Positions 21,642 to 30,963 are shown, counted from the stretch's first letter. The stretch is 64,000 nt of DNA from VRUE01 sp963728045 (GCA_963728045.1 CAVSIE010000005.1:62001-126000), one strand, 5' to 3'. The notes: generated by a model from the letters alone, not told the origin. Numbers and translations: made by a program.

Positions 21642-22730
21642 ATGAAGGCCAGGGCAAAGCTGGGGCTTACGCTGGTGGCGCTCGCGCTCGCAGCGTTTGC
21701 GGCTGGATGCGGAGACGACGACAGCGACGAGACGACCACGGAGGCGAGCGCGGCGCAACTGGAGCCGGTCAAGCAATACCTCACGGAACACTCGGCCGAG
21801 CTGGTCGAGCAGGTCGAAGTCCTGGGGGAAAACGCTGATGAGTACTACGCCCTGGCCGAGTCGGTCGACTTCGACTATCAGCGCCTGCTCGACGAGCACG
21901 GCGACGAAGTGACTGAGATCCTCGCCGACTCGAAGGACGCCTTCGTCACCGCCAACCCCGCTTACGAGGAGATGGAGGGAATCGTCGCCGGCGTCCCGAG
22001 GCTGGCCCAGTACGACGTCGACATCGACGCCGGCTCGGACGCCTCTACCCCCGAAGACGCGGTCTCGTTCAGCCTCACCACTCCCGCCGGCAAGCAGCTG
22101 AAGCAGCCCGGTAACCTCTTCTTCCTCACCGAGACGGCGCTCTACGGGACCAACCCGGAGCTGCAGGCGAAGGGCGCCCGGCCCGACGTCGACGGCGACG
22201 GCAAGGTCGAGTTCGGCGAGGGCCTGCCGGATGCCGACGTCTACAAGGCGACGCTCGACGAATTCGAGCAGCAGGCGAAGAGCCTCGACCAGGACGCGCA
22301 GGAGTTCGAACCGACCCCCTCCGACGCGCTGACCTCGATCGTGATCATGACCCCGACGATGAGCGAGTACTTCGAGGCCTGGAAGAACTCGCGCTTCATC
22401 GCCGGTGAGGACGCCGAGGAACTCGGCTTCGTCGCCACCTCGCGCCTCTCCGACATCGCCGACATCCTCGGCGGCATCCTCGTCACCTATGACGGGATGG
22501 AAGCGGCGATCGCGGCGGAGAACCCGCAGCAGGCGAAGCAGACTCGCAAGGAGCTGAAGGAACTGGTCGCGTTCGCCAGTGATCTGCGCGACCGCGAGGC
22601 CGGCGGGGAGCAGTTCACCGCCAAGCAGGCAGACGCGCTCGGCGCTCAGGCCCAGGCCCAGGCAGAGGCGATCGCCGGCCAGGTGACGCAGGCTGCGAAG
22701 CAGCTCGAAGTGGAGCTGCAGGAAGGCTAG
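21642..22730 (+). CDS. EfeO/EfeM-like (imelysin, M75) lipoprotein
   Basis: Lipoprotein with signal peptide ending LAAFAAGC (lipobox Cys at residue 23) and an acidic linker, then a helical domain. EHSAEL near residue 50 gives the HxxE motif typical of M75/EfeO proteins. An EF-hand-like loop DVDGDGKVEFGE sits near residue 185. 362 aa. Preceded by AAGGAGG 10 nt from the ATG. Its stop abuts the start of an FTR1 iron permease, so it probably binds iron outside the membrane for that permease. The EfeO assignment rests mainly on this context and the HxxE motif. Confidence 0.7.
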   Translation: MKARAKLGLTLVALALAAFAAGCGDDDSDETTTEASAAQLEPVKQYLTEHSAELVEQVEVLGENADEYYALAESVDFDYQRLLDEHGDEVTEILADSKDAFVTANPAYEEMEGIVAGVPRLAQYDVDIDAGSDASTPEDAVSFSLTTPAGKQLKQPGNLFFLTETALYGTNPELQAKGARPDVDGDGKVEFGEGLPDADVYKATLDEFEQQAKSLDQDAQEFEPTPSDALTSIVIMTPTMSEYFEAWKNSRFIAGEDAEELGFVATSRLSDIADILGGILVTYDGMEAAIAAENPQQAKQTRKELKELVAFASDLRDREAGGEQFTAKQADALGAQAQAQAEAIAGQVTQAAKQLEVELQEG

Positions 22731-25235
22731 GTGCGGCGCGCCGGCTCGATCCTGCTCGCGCTGACGGCGCTGCTCCTCGCAGCGCCGTCAGCCGCAGCCG
22801 AGCCGGCCTGGCAAGCGGCCGACTCGATCCGCGCCAATCTCTTCGAGGCACAGACCCAGCTGCTCTTCGGCGAAAGCGGCGGGGGCTCGGTCGCAGCCGG
22901 CGAGGAGCGGCTGCAGGGACCCCTGCGCCGCGGGCTCGCCGCCGAGGCGCCAGCCACGCTGCGGGAAATCGAAGCTTCGCTGAGAGCGGCCGAGCAAGCC
23001 CTGGCGGAGCTCGACGAAGTGGGGCTGGCAGCAGCACGAGGGCGGATCGTCTCGGCCCTCCGCCGCGGCGCCTTTGCCGTCGCGATCGCCGCCGCGGATC
23101 GCGGCGAAGCGGCGCAGGCCCGCAGCTGGCTGCAGATCCGCGACTTCCGCCAGACCACCCGCTTCACACGTCCCGGCGTCGACGCCACCGAAGCCGTGGA
23201 TCGGCTCGCCAGTGGCGAGATCGGCCCGCACGAGGCCGTGATTCAGATCGAAAAGGATCTGCTCGACGCATTCCAGGCGCGGCTCGCCTCCAACCTCGAC
23301 GAAGCCTCGCAAGCAGCCGAGCGCGGCTTCGACGGCCGCTTCGCCGAGACGGCGGCGATCGCCCGCGGCTACTGGCTGGCGATCGCGCCGGAGTACGAAG
23401 AGCAGCGCGACGGCGCCGAGCGGCGCGTCACCGGGCGCGACTTCGACCTGCTCGCAGCGGCCGCCTCCGCATCTGACCGGGCCGGCTTCGAACGGGCGCG
23501 GCGTGCGGTCGAAGCCGACTTCGAGGGCTTCACGGCGGCTCCCCTGACCCCGGACGAGCAGGTCAACCGGGCCAGCCAACTGACTCGCTTCCTCGACCTG
23601 GTGCCGAAGGAGTACGACAAGGGCACCGCCGATGGCCACGTGACGATCCCCTTCGAGATCCAGGAGGCGGTCGCATTCATGGACGGCGTCGAAACCGCCT
23701 TCGCCGATCTCGAGCCGGCCCTGCTCGAGCGCGACCCGGCCGCGGTCGAGACGATCGAAGCCGCCTACGCGGAGCTGCGCGAGGACGTCGACAACGCCCA
23801 GCAAAGCGTCTCCGTCGCTCCACAAGAGGAGCTCGACGAGGCACGCGATCGCGCCGCCGATGCCTTCGAACGAATCGCGCCGCAGGAGTGGACGGAACCC
23901 AGCGACGAAGCCGACTACGAACTCGTCGACATCTCCCTCGACCAGCTCGAAGCGGCAGCTGGAGCCGGCCAGTACCAGCAGGCTGAGCAGGCGCGGCTTG
24001 CCGCCTACGGCTTCTTCGAGTTCGGCCCCGAGCTGAAGCTGCGCGCCTTCGACCCCCAACTGGCGCTCGAGATCGAGGGACTGATCTGGTACGGCGCCAA
24101 CGGCGAGGCGGGGCTTGCGAGCCTCGTCGCCGACAGCGCTCCGCTGCCCGAGATCCGCGACACCCGCCTCATCCTCGACGAAAAGCTCGAGACCGCCAGA
24201 GCCCTGACCGGCGACGGCGCCAGCGCGATGACGACGATCACCAACTCGGCGCTGATCGTCTTCCGCGAGGGCCTCGAGGCGATCCTGATCCTCGCCGCGA
24301 TCACCGCCAGCATGATCGGCCCGCGAGCGCCCCTGCGCCGGCCGGTCTACCGCGGCGCCCTGCTCGCCCTGCCGGCCAGCGTCGTCATGTTCCTGCTCGC
24401 CCTCTTGCTGCTCGACTCGCTCTCGCAGTACGGGGAGAAGCTCGAGGCGGCGGTCGGGGTGGTCGCGATCGGGGTGCTGCTGCTGGTCATGAACTGGTTC
24501 TTCCACCGGGTCTACTGGACCGAGTGGATCAAGGGTCACCGCGAGCGCGGCAAAGCGCTGACCGGGGCGGCGCTGGTCGGCGGCGCCGGCGCGGCGACGG
24601 TAGCCGGCCTCTACACACTCGGTTTCACCAGCGTCTTCAGGGAGGGCTTCGAGACCGTCCTCTTCCTGCAAGCGCTGCAGCTCAGCTCCGGCACCGGCGT
24701 CGTCCTCGCCGGCGTCTCACTCGGACTGGCAATCACCGCGGTCGTCGGCGCCCTCACCTTCAGCCTCGAGCGCCGCCTCCCCTACAAGAAGATGCTGGTG
24801 GTGACGGGGATGCTGATCGCCCTCGTCCTCGTCGTCCTCGTCGGCAACACAGCCCGGACGATGCAGGGAGTCGGCTGGCTCTCGATTCACCCGATCGACG
24901 TCGAGCTGCCGCTCTGGATGGGAACGTGGCTCGGCATCTACCCGACGGTCGAGACCCTGGTCGCGCAGCTGCTCGCCTTCTGCTTCGTGATCGGCAGCTA
25001 CTTCGCCGCCGAGTGGATGCGCAAGCGCGAGCTGCGCCGCGCCGTCGCCGCCCACGCCCTAGGGTCGGACGATGCCGTCGCGACTTCGACCAACGGCGCC
25101 GATCGCCCCCGACGCGATCCTGGTCGGCGACCCCGGCCGAGCCCTGATGCTGGCGCAGGAGCTGCTGGAGCAGCCGAAGATGAGCAACCACGCGCGCGGC
25201 CTGTGGGGGTACACGGGGGCGGCGAGCGAACGTGA
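22731..25235 (+). CDS. FTR1-family high-affinity iron permease with large N-terminal domain
   Basis: Signal peptide, then an exported all-helical region of about 480 residues, then the FTR1 membrane domain from about residue 500 with two REGxE iron motifs: FREGLEAILILAA and FREGFETVLFLQAL. About seven membrane helices. The start is GTG, immediately after the EfeO-like stop (TAG-GTG). The C-terminus is doubtful: natural similarity ends near AAHALG, a TAG lies one base out of frame at 25060-25062, and the remaining about 55 residues overlap the next gene. A one-base deletion near 25059 would end it there. Likely a heme-free ferric/ferrous uptake system with the lipoprotein. Confidence 0.88.
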   Translation: MRRAGSILLALTALLLAAPSAAAEPAWQAADSIRANLFEAQTQLLFGESGGGSVAAGEERLQGPLRRGLAAEAPATLREIEASLRAAEQALAELDEVGLAAARGRIVSALRRGAFAVAIAAADRGEAAQARSWLQIRDFRQTTRFTRPGVDATEAVDRLASGEIGPHEAVIQIEKDLLDAFQARLASNLDEASQAAERGFDGRFAETAAIARGYWLAIAPEYEEQRDGAERRVTGRDFDLLAAAASASDRAGFERARRAVEADFEGFTAAPLTPDEQVNRASQLTRFLDLVPKEYDKGTADGHVTIPFEIQEAVAFMDGVETAFADLEPALLERDPAAVETIEAAYAELREDVDNAQQSVSVAPQEELDEARDRAADAFERIAPQEWTEPSDEADYELVDISLDQLEAAAGAGQYQQAEQARLAAYGFFEFGPELKLRAFDPQLALEIEGLIWYGANGEAGLASLVADSAPLPEIRDTRLILDEKLETARALTGDGASAMTTITNSALIVFREGLEAILILAAITASMIGPRAPLRRPVYRGALLALPASVVMFLLALLLLDSLSQYGEKLEAAVGVVAIGVLLLVMNWFFHRVYWTEWIKGHRERGKALTGAALVGGAGAATVAGLYTLGFTSVFREGFETVLFLQALQLSSGTGVVLAGVSLGLAITAVVGALTFSLERRLPYKKMLVVTGMLIALVLVVLVGNTARTMQGVGWLSIHPIDVELPLWMGTWLGIYPTVETLVAQLLAFCFVIGSYFAAEWMRKRELRRAVAAHALGSDDAVATSTNGADRPRRDPGRRPRPSPDAGAGAAGAAEDEQPRARPVGVHGGGERT

Positions 25236-25737
25236 CCTGACGATCCAGGCGACCGGGATGGGCGGCCCGAGCGCCGCGATCGTGCTCGACGACCTGGCCG
25301 AGCTGGGAGTGCGCCGGGCGGTCCGGGTCGGAACCTGCGTCGGGGTCGAGTCAGACCCGGGGCCGGGGGATCTGCTGGCCGTCTTGGAGGCGCATGCCTG
25401 GGGCGGCGGCGGGACCGGCGAGCCGGTCCTTCCCGACACGGACATGACCGCACGGCTGCGAGAGGAGCTGGGTGGCGCGGCGCGCCCCGCGGTCGTCGCC
25501 AGCCTCGACGTCCTGCACCAGAGCGGGGTCGCCGAATCGCCTCGCTACGCCGACCGTGTCGACGTGGCGGACATGCAGACCGCGACACTTCTCGCCCGCG
25601 CCGAGGCCCTCGGGGTGGCGATCGCCGCCACTCTGATCGTCGCCGAGAGCGCATCCGGCGAGCAGGCGGATGACGAGCAGCTCGAAGCGGCAACGAAGCA
25701 CGCCGGAACCGCCGCGAGAGGCGTACTCTCAGTCTAA
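25072..25737 (+). CDS. Purine/uridine nucleoside phosphorylase family protein
   Basis: PNP_UDP fold: DAILVGDPGRALMLAQELLEQPKM, TIQATGMGGPSAAIVLDDLAELGVRRAVRVGTCVGV (phosphate- and base-binding strand) and a late VADMQTATLLARAEALGVAIAATLIVAES. The ribose-binding Glu of the usual ME-A motif is Gln here (DMQTATL), so specificity may be altered. 221 aa, somewhat short. AGGG about 8 nt before ATG 25072 could be its RBS and falls right after the probable true end of the FTR1 gene. Confidence 0.8.
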   Translation: MPSRLRPTAPIAPDAILVGDPGRALMLAQELLEQPKMSNHARGLWGYTGAASERDLTIQATGMGGPSAAIVLDDLAELGVRRAVRVGTCVGVESDPGPGDLLAVLEAHAWGGGGTGEPVLPDTDMTARLREELGGAARPAVVASLDVLHQSGVAESPRYADRVDVADMQTATLLARAEALGVAIAATLIVAESASGEQADDEQLEAATKHAGTAARGVLSV

Positions 25738-26069
25738 GGTTTAGGGTTAGATTGACGCCTGAGGGCGCGCAACTCACCGAGCAGATCGTCGACCTGGTCC
25801 TCGACCTCTTCGAGGCGCTGTGAGAGCGAGCGCAGGCGACGCTCGAGGCGCTCCACGTCTCCCGCCGAGGGCAGGTTGAGGGCGGCCATCGCGGCGTGCT
25901 GCGCCTCGACAGCCTTCTCGCGCGCCCCAAAGGCGGCTGCCAGCGCTCCCTCCAGCACCTGGCTGTCGAGCAGCGCTTGGGCGAACTCGCCGATCACCTG
26001 CTCGCTGCGCGCGCGCAGGCTCTCCGGATCCTCGTCGAAGGCAGAGTCGCCCGCCTGGCTCGTGCTCAT
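25734..26069 (-). CDS. Phasin-like coiled-coil protein
   Basis: Short helical protein (111 aa from ATG 26069, MSTSQAGDSAF). VLEGALAAAFGAREKAVEAQHAAMAALNLPSAGDVERLERRLRSLSQRLEEVEDQVDDLLGEL has the 'NLPS--DVERLERRL--L--RLE' arrangement seen in phasins and PHA-synthase-associated proteins; the last 45 residues are a clear coiled coil. It ends tail-to-tail with the nucleoside phosphorylase (4-bp overlap). No PHA synthase gene is in the window, so a role at granules or elsewhere is only inference. Confidence 0.6.
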   Translation of the reverse strand: MSTSQAGDSAFDEDPESLRARSEQVIGEFAQALLDSQVLEGALAAAFGAREKAVEAQHAAMAALNLPSAGDVERLERRLRSLSQRLEEVEDQVDDLLGELRALRRQSNPKP

Positions 26070-26228
26070 TGACAGCAGCTTAACGAGGGCATCCGGCAAG
26101 GCTGAGATGCTGCGCCCGCATGCGTCGGGTCGAGCTCGGGATTAAGCCCTTGTTGGGGGCGCTGACAAGCGTTGCGCGCCCTCATGCGAGCAAGTAGCGT
26201 GGTGCCGGTTGTGCGCGGGGAGAGCGGG

Positions 26229-28505
26229 ATGAGAGAGAAGCTTGCGCTAGCTGCGGCCCTGGCTGGGTTCGCGGCCGTGACTGCGCTTGGCGTCGGCGTG
26301 GCCGGAGCCGAGCAGCAGAGCAGTCTCGGCGCCGCCCAGCCGACAGGCCCTTTCAAGGCCGCCACCCCGGCCGGCGAAGCGGTCGCTTGCGCGAACGGAA
26401 TCGACGACGACGGCGACCAGCTGGTCGACCTTGACGACCCGGGCTGCCCCGACGCCTCCGGCGAAGCCGAGGATGCTGCCCCGGCCCCGGCCGGAGAGAC
26501 CGGCTCTTCGTCGCCACAAGACACCGCTGGCGGCGCGGCAGGGGCGGTCGAGGGGACGGCGATCGACGGCGCCGCGGGAACGCGCAGCGGAGGAGTGACC
26601 CGCAACGAGGGCATCGGCGGCGCGATCGGGGAGGGAGGCGGGATCAGCGCTCCCAGCGCCACCGCCGGAGACCAGCCGCAGGAGGATGGCCCGAGCGGCG
26701 GCTCGGCAGCCTTCAACGAAGGAGGCTCGCCGACCAGCGCCAACCCGACCGCCACTTTCGCCCCCTTCGGCCCGGCCCCGATCGGCGTTCCCAACTTCGT
26801 CATCGACTCCTTCGAGATCCCCCCCTTCCTGCTGCCGATCTACCAGGCGTGCGGAACCGAGCACGGGATCCCCTGGGAGATCCTCGCCTCGATCAACAAG
26901 ATCGAGACCGGCTTCGGCGCCAACCTCAACGTCTCCAGCGCCGGCGCGATGGGCTGGATGCAGTTCATCCCCTCGAGCTGGGAGATGTATGGGGTCGACG
27001 CCAACGGCGACGGGCGCAAGGACCCCTACAACCCGGTCGACGCGATCTGCGCCGCGGCCAGCTACCTGAAGGCGGCGGGAGCCCATGACGACCTCTACGA
27101 CGCGATCTTCGCCTACAACCACGCCGACTGGTACGTGCAGGAGGTGCTGCTCTACGCACGCGCCTACGGCAAGCTGCCCTCCGACCTGGTCGGCTCGCTG
27201 ACGGGGTTGACCGAGGGAGCGCACTTCCCGGTCGCCGCCGACGCCCGCTACGCCGACGACATCGCCACCCGCGAGGCGCTGGAGCAAGCGACGCCGGATG
27301 AACGAGAGGAGTACGGCAACGCCGCCGAGGTGATCGCCTCTTCGCCGACCCGGCGCGGAATCAACATCTTCGCCGCCGCGGGCTCTCCGGTCGTCGCCGT
27401 CAACGACGGCGTGATCGTGAAGATGGGCGACTCCGAGCGGCTGGGCCGCTACGTGGTCCTGCGTGACGCCTACGGCAACCGCTTCACCTACGCCAAGCTC
27501 GGCGAGCTGGTTCGCGACGAGCGCCTGGTCGTGATGCCGACCGGCAAGGAGAAACGAGTACCGATCGACAGCGAGAACCTCCGCCCCCGCATCCACGCCC
27601 TGCCGGGCCGGGCCGGCGAGGACAGCGAAGCGACCCAGTCGGTCGACAGCGTCACCACCCCCGGCGCCGACGGAACCCTCAAGGTCGGGTCGAAGGTTAT
27701 AGCTGGGACCGTGCTGGCTCGGATTGGGGCCGGCGCCGAGGGCATCGACCCCCACGTCAACTTCTCGATCCGACCCGCCGGCAAGGGCGCGCCCCGGATC
27801 GACCCGAAGCCGATCCTCGACGGCTGGAAGCTGCTCGAGGCAACCGCGATCTACCGCGCCAAGGGAAAGAGCCCGCTTGCCGAGAAGCTCGGCAGCGCCG
27901 GCGTCCTGCTGCTCTCCAAGGAGGCGCTGCAGCGACGGGTCCTCGCCGACCGGCAGATCGAGCTGCCCGAATGCGATCGGATCGAAGTCCGCGCCGGGCA
28001 GATCGACCGCCGCCTGCTGGCAGCGCTCGCCTACCTCTCCGAGCAAGGCTTCCGCCTGACGATCACCTCGATGCTCTGCGGCCGCTACGGCAGCATCACC
28101 ACCAGCGGCAACATCTCCAACCACTCCTTCGGCAACGCGGCTGACATCGCCGCGATCAACGGCGTGCCGGTGCTCGGCAACCAGGGGCCGGGAACGCTGA
28201 CCGAAGCGCTGCTGAAAGCGGTGCTGCGCCTGCAGGGGACGCTGGTCCCCGACGAGCTGATCTCGCTGCAGGAATTCGGCGGGCCCAGCTTCGCGATGGG
28301 CGATCACGCCGATCACGTCCACATCGGCTACAGCCCGCTGGGCGGAGTCGGCGACGCCAAGTTCGTGCAGCTGCTGAAAGCCGACCAGTGGCAGCGCCTG
28401 ATCGGTCGCCTCGGCGAGATCGAGAACCCCGAGGTGCCGACCGAGCCCTCCGAGTCGGCGCTGCCGGTCAAGCCGGACGGACGCAGCGGCGCCGCCGGCG
28501 ACTGA
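26229..28505 (+). CDS. Secreted lytic transglycosylase with M23-like and M15-like domains
   Basis: Large exported wall protein (758 aa from ATG 26229, GGGGAGAG just upstream). Signal peptide; a calcium-loop-like NGIDDDGDQLVDLDDPGC; a Gly/Ser/Pro linker; a soluble lytic transglycosylase domain with catalytic Glu in INKIETGFGANLNVSSAGAMGWMQFIPSSW; then an M23-like segment (GSPVVAVNDGVIVKMG...GRYVVLRDAYGNRFTYAKLGEL...DPHVNFSIRPAG) lacking a full HxxxD/HxH zinc set. The last domain has ISNHSFGNAADIAAING and GDHADHVHIGY, the HxxGxAxD and final His of M15 D,D-peptidases. It would cut both glycan and peptide parts of peptidoglycan. Confidence 0.85.
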   Translation: MREKLALAAALAGFAAVTALGVGVAGAEQQSSLGAAQPTGPFKAATPAGEAVACANGIDDDGDQLVDLDDPGCPDASGEAEDAAPAPAGETGSSSPQDTAGGAAGAVEGTAIDGAAGTRSGGVTRNEGIGGAIGEGGGISAPSATAGDQPQEDGPSGGSAAFNEGGSPTSANPTATFAPFGPAPIGVPNFVIDSFEIPPFLLPIYQACGTEHGIPWEILASINKIETGFGANLNVSSAGAMGWMQFIPSSWEMYGVDANGDGRKDPYNPVDAICAAASYLKAAGAHDDLYDAIFAYNHADWYVQEVLLYARAYGKLPSDLVGSLTGLTEGAHFPVAADARYADDIATREALEQATPDEREEYGNAAEVIASSPTRRGINIFAAAGSPVVAVNDGVIVKMGDSERLGRYVVLRDAYGNRFTYAKLGELVRDERLVVMPTGKEKRVPIDSENLRPRIHALPGRAGEDSEATQSVDSVTTPGADGTLKVGSKVIAGTVLARIGAGAEGIDPHVNFSIRPAGKGAPRIDPKPILDGWKLLEATAIYRAKGKSPLAEKLGSAGVLLLSKEALQRRVLADRQIELPECDRIEVRAGQIDRRLLAALAYLSEQGFRLTITSMLCGRYGSITTSGNISNHSFGNAADIAAINGVPVLGNQGPGTLTEALLKAVLRLQGTLVPDELISLQEFGGPSFAMGDHADHVHIGYSPLGGVGDAKFVQLLKADQWQRLIGRLGEIENPEVPTEPSESALPVKPDGRSGAAGD

Positions 28506-28548
28506 CGCACGCGGAGATAATCCCGCTCTGGCTCAGCTATTCGGATTC

Positions 28549-29403
28549 GTGCAGCTCGAGTTCGCCGGTCGGCTCGCCGTCGCCGACGGGCGCTACCTGG
28601 CGCGCGACGGCGGCCCCGACGGCGCCCAGCGGGTGCTGGTGGTGGAAACGCTCGGCGCCCCTCCCCCACCGGGCCGCCGCAGGCGCAAGCCGCGGCCAGC
28701 GGACGCCGACGACCGCCCCACGCTTCCGCTCGCGAGAGTGACCGCGATTCGCGCCTTCGAGCCCTACGACTTCGAGGCGGACGCGGAGCGCTGGCTGGAC
28801 CAGGTCGCCGGCGACGAGGACTCCGTCGACGGCGCAGTCGCTGAAGGCGTGGCGCTGCTGAACCGGGCGCTCCATGCCCAGTTCGCCGCCAGCGCCGACC
28901 CCTACGTGGCCGAGCTGACCGCGGAGCGAGCGGTGAGCGTGCGGATCGGCTACGGCAGCGGCGAGCAGGTCGCCGCCGGGCGCTTCACGGTCGCACGCGA
29001 CGTCGACGTCTGGGCACGCGGCGCCTCGAAACGAAGGCAACGCGCCGAGGAGCTTCACCCGCAGGAGCGAATGGCCGCAATCCTGGGCCAGCGAGAGCGA
29101 GTCGACGCCTGCGAGCCCCTGCTGCTGCGCGCCCGCGCCGATCTCGACGCGGGCCGCACCCGCGAGGCCGCGTTTCAGCTCCGCGTCGGTCTGGAGGCGC
29201 TGCTGGCGGAACTCTCCGGAGCGCTGGTGGACTCGGGCCACGAGAAGGACATGGCCGAGCTCGAGGCGCGACGTAAGGAGGCCGGCGCGGCCGCAAACGC
29301 GGCCCTGCATGGTGAGCTCAACCCTGAGGCCGAGCGCTCGGTCCGCGAGCTAACCGAGATTGCAGAGCGGGTTCTGCGCCGCCGCCGCGTGTTGCGCGGC
29401 TGA
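28549..29403 (+). CDS. Conserved hypothetical protein
   Basis: 284 aa, start GTG 28549 (QLEFAGRLAVADGRYLARDG). I do not recognise a family. The N-terminal 100 residues look like a beta-rich domain with a basic insert (GRRRRKPRP). The C-terminal 160 residues are charged and helical (QERMAAILGQRERVDACEPLLLRARADLDAGRTREAAFQLRVGLEALLAEL), resembling a TPR-like or four-helix region. No signal peptide. Its TGA is the first three bases of repeat B2. Function unknown. Confidence 0.75.
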   Translation: MQLEFAGRLAVADGRYLARDGGPDGAQRVLVVETLGAPPPPGRRRRKPRPADADDRPTLPLARVTAIRAFEPYDFEADAERWLDQVAGDEDSVDGAVAEGVALLNRALHAQFAASADPYVAELTAERAVSVRIGYGSGEQVAAGRFTVARDVDVWARGASKRRQRAEELHPQERMAAILGQRERVDACEPLLLRARADLDAGRTREAAFQLRVGLEALLAELSGALVDSGHEKDMAELEARRKEAGAAANAALHGELNPEAERSVRELTEIAERVLRRRRVLRG

Positions 29404-29491
29404 GGGGAAGGGATACCCCGCCCGGACAAGCGCCGGTCTAATTAGACCGGCGCTTTGAGTATCCGCCCGTTCGGGGTATCCCTTCCCCTCA
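29401..29491. repeat. Composite palindromic element B2 shared by two convergent stop codons
   Basis: Arms 29401-29420 (TGAGGGGAAGGGATACCCCG) and 29472-29491 are a perfect 20-bp inverted repeat around a 51-nt core. The core holds a perfect 28-nt palindrome (29428-29455) around CTAATTAG. The first three bases of the left arm are the TGA stop of the plus-strand gene; the last three of the right arm are the TGA stop of the minus-strand HAD gene. Probably a bidirectional gene-end structure. Confidence 0.93.
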
Positions 29492-30166
29492 GAGCGCGAG
29501 GCGACCGGCGACGACGTCATCCAGCAAGGACTCGGCCAGATGGTGGGCTTCGTCGAGTGCGATGCCTTCGAGCGAGGGGATGCCGATCACGGTGAGACCG
29601 GCAGCACGTGCAGCGGCAACCCCGGTCGGTGAGTCCTCAAGGGCAACGACATCAGGTCCGGGCTCGACCCCAAGGCGACGGCAAGCCTCCAGATAAGGCT
29701 CTGGCGAGGGCTTTGGCGCCGACACTTCGTGGGCGCTCAGCACCACGTCGAAGCGGTCGTCGAAGCCGACGATCTCCAAAGAGCGGCGGACGAAGCGTAG
29801 TGGCGAGTTGGAGACCAACCCGATTGGCGTCCCTCGTTCCTTGAGCTTGTGAAGCAGCTCTCGAGCACCGACCATCGCCTCTACCCCGTGCTCCAGCTCG
29901 GCCACCACCAGCTCGTTCAGCTCCTCGATCAAGGCCGCGGCTCGCCCCGGCTCGCCAAGCCGCCGTTCGAGAATGCCACCTGCTATCGCTGCTGAAGTGC
30001 CGACCAGCTCACGCTTGTGGACGGGCGTGAACTCGAGGCCGCGCCGCTCGAATAGATCCTGCTCCGCGCGAGTCCAAACCGACTCCGTGTCGAGCAGCAG
30101 GCCATCGTTGTCGAAGACGACGGCTGCGGGCGCGGCGAGCACCAGCTCGCCGTCAACCGACACCAT
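29489..30166 (-). CDS. HAD-superfamily hydrolase (beta-phosphoglucomutase/CbbY-like)
   Basis: Haloacid dehalogenase-like phosphatase or phosphomutase. Motif I FDNDGLLLDTE holds the nucleophile Asp, motif II LVSNSP the Ser, motif III the Lys in SAPKPSPEPYLEACRRLG, motif IV LEDSPTGVAAARAAG. An alpha-helical cap lies between motifs I and II, as in the PGMB/CbbY group. 225 aa from ATG 30166, overlapping the sirtuin stop by one base (TGATG). Note the unusual Asn in FDNDG (usually F-D-x-D-G, so tolerated). Substrate not predictable. Confidence 0.9.
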   Translation of the reverse strand: MVSVDGELVLAAPAAVVFDNDGLLLDTESVWTRAEQDLFERRGLEFTPVHKRELVGTSAAIAGGILERRLGEPGRAAALIEELNELVVAELEHGVEAMVGARELLHKLKERGTPIGLVSNSPLRFVRRSLEIVGFDDRFDVVLSAHEVSAPKPSPEPYLEACRRLGVEPGPDVVALEDSPTGVAAARAAGLTVIGIPSLEGIALDEAHHLAESLLDDVVAGRLAL

Positions 30167-30936
30167 CAAGAGAGCTCCGCCAGCAGCGCGCTCAGCTCCT
30201 CGTCGACCTCACCGTCGAGCTTCAGGACCGCGTCGGTGTCATAGGGCGTGGCGCCCTTGGTGACGATCGCCAACCGCCCGCCGCAGGCCAGCGTCACACC
30301 GGGCAGTCCGGCGACCGGGTGGACGACGAGCGAGGTGCCGAGGCAGAGCATCAGGTCGGCGCGGGCGGCGAGCTCCTGGGCGCTCCGCATCGCCTCTTCC
30401 GGCAGCAGCTCGCCGAAGAGGACGACATCGGGCTTGACCGGGCCGCCACAAGCCTCGCACTCGGCGACCCCGTCGGAGTTGAAAAGCGAATCCACGGCCT
30501 CGATCCCGAAGAAGGCGTCGCAGCTGCGGCAGGTCGAGGTTTCGATCGAGCCATGGACCTCGACCACGTTCTCGGAGCCGGCGGCGCGGTGGAGGCGGTC
30601 GATGTTCTGGGTGATCACTCCGGCCAGCTGACCACGGCGCTCGAGCTCGGCCAAGGCCTCGTGCGCGGCGTTGGGCCGCTTGTCGCCGAGCGAGTGGAAG
30701 CGCGGCCGGTAGTAGGACCAGAAGCGCGCTGGATCGCGTTCGAAGACGTCGATGTGGGCGACCTCCATCGGGTCGACGTTCGCCCAGATCCCGGTCTCGG
30801 GAGTGCGGAAGTCTGGGATCCCGGAGGGCACTGAAACGCCGGCCCCCGTCAGGGCGACCGTGCAGCGCGACTCGCGGATCAGCTCGGCGAGCCGCTCCGC
30901 CCCGACCGCGTGGATCTTTTCGGCGCCGGCCTCCAC
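30166..30936 (-). CDS. cobB: NAD-dependent protein deacylase, sirtuin family
   Basis: Removes acyl groups from lysine using NAD+. TGAGVSVPSGIPDFR is the NAD-binding motif, VITQNIDRLH and VEVHGSI carry the Asn/Asp and catalytic His, and two CxxC pairs (CRSC, CEAC) form the zinc site. Then PDVVLFGELLPEEAM and LGTSLVVHPVAGLP. 256 aa, standard. It may regulate acyl-CoA enzymes such as the neighbouring beta-oxidation fusion enzyme; this is inference. Confidence 0.95.
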   Translation of the reverse strand: MEAGAEKIHAVGAERLAELIRESRCTVALTGAGVSVPSGIPDFRTPETGIWANVDPMEVAHIDVFERDPARFWSYYRPRFHSLGDKRPNAAHEALAELERRGQLAGVITQNIDRLHRAAGSENVVEVHGSIETSTCRSCDAFFGIEAVDSLFNSDGVAECEACGGPVKPDVVLFGELLPEEAMRSAQELAARADLMLCLGTSLVVHPVAGLPGVTLACGGRLAIVTKGATPYDTDAVLKLDGEVDEELSALLAELS

Positions 30937-30963
30937 GCCGGCATCATCCCAGAGGCTCGACCC

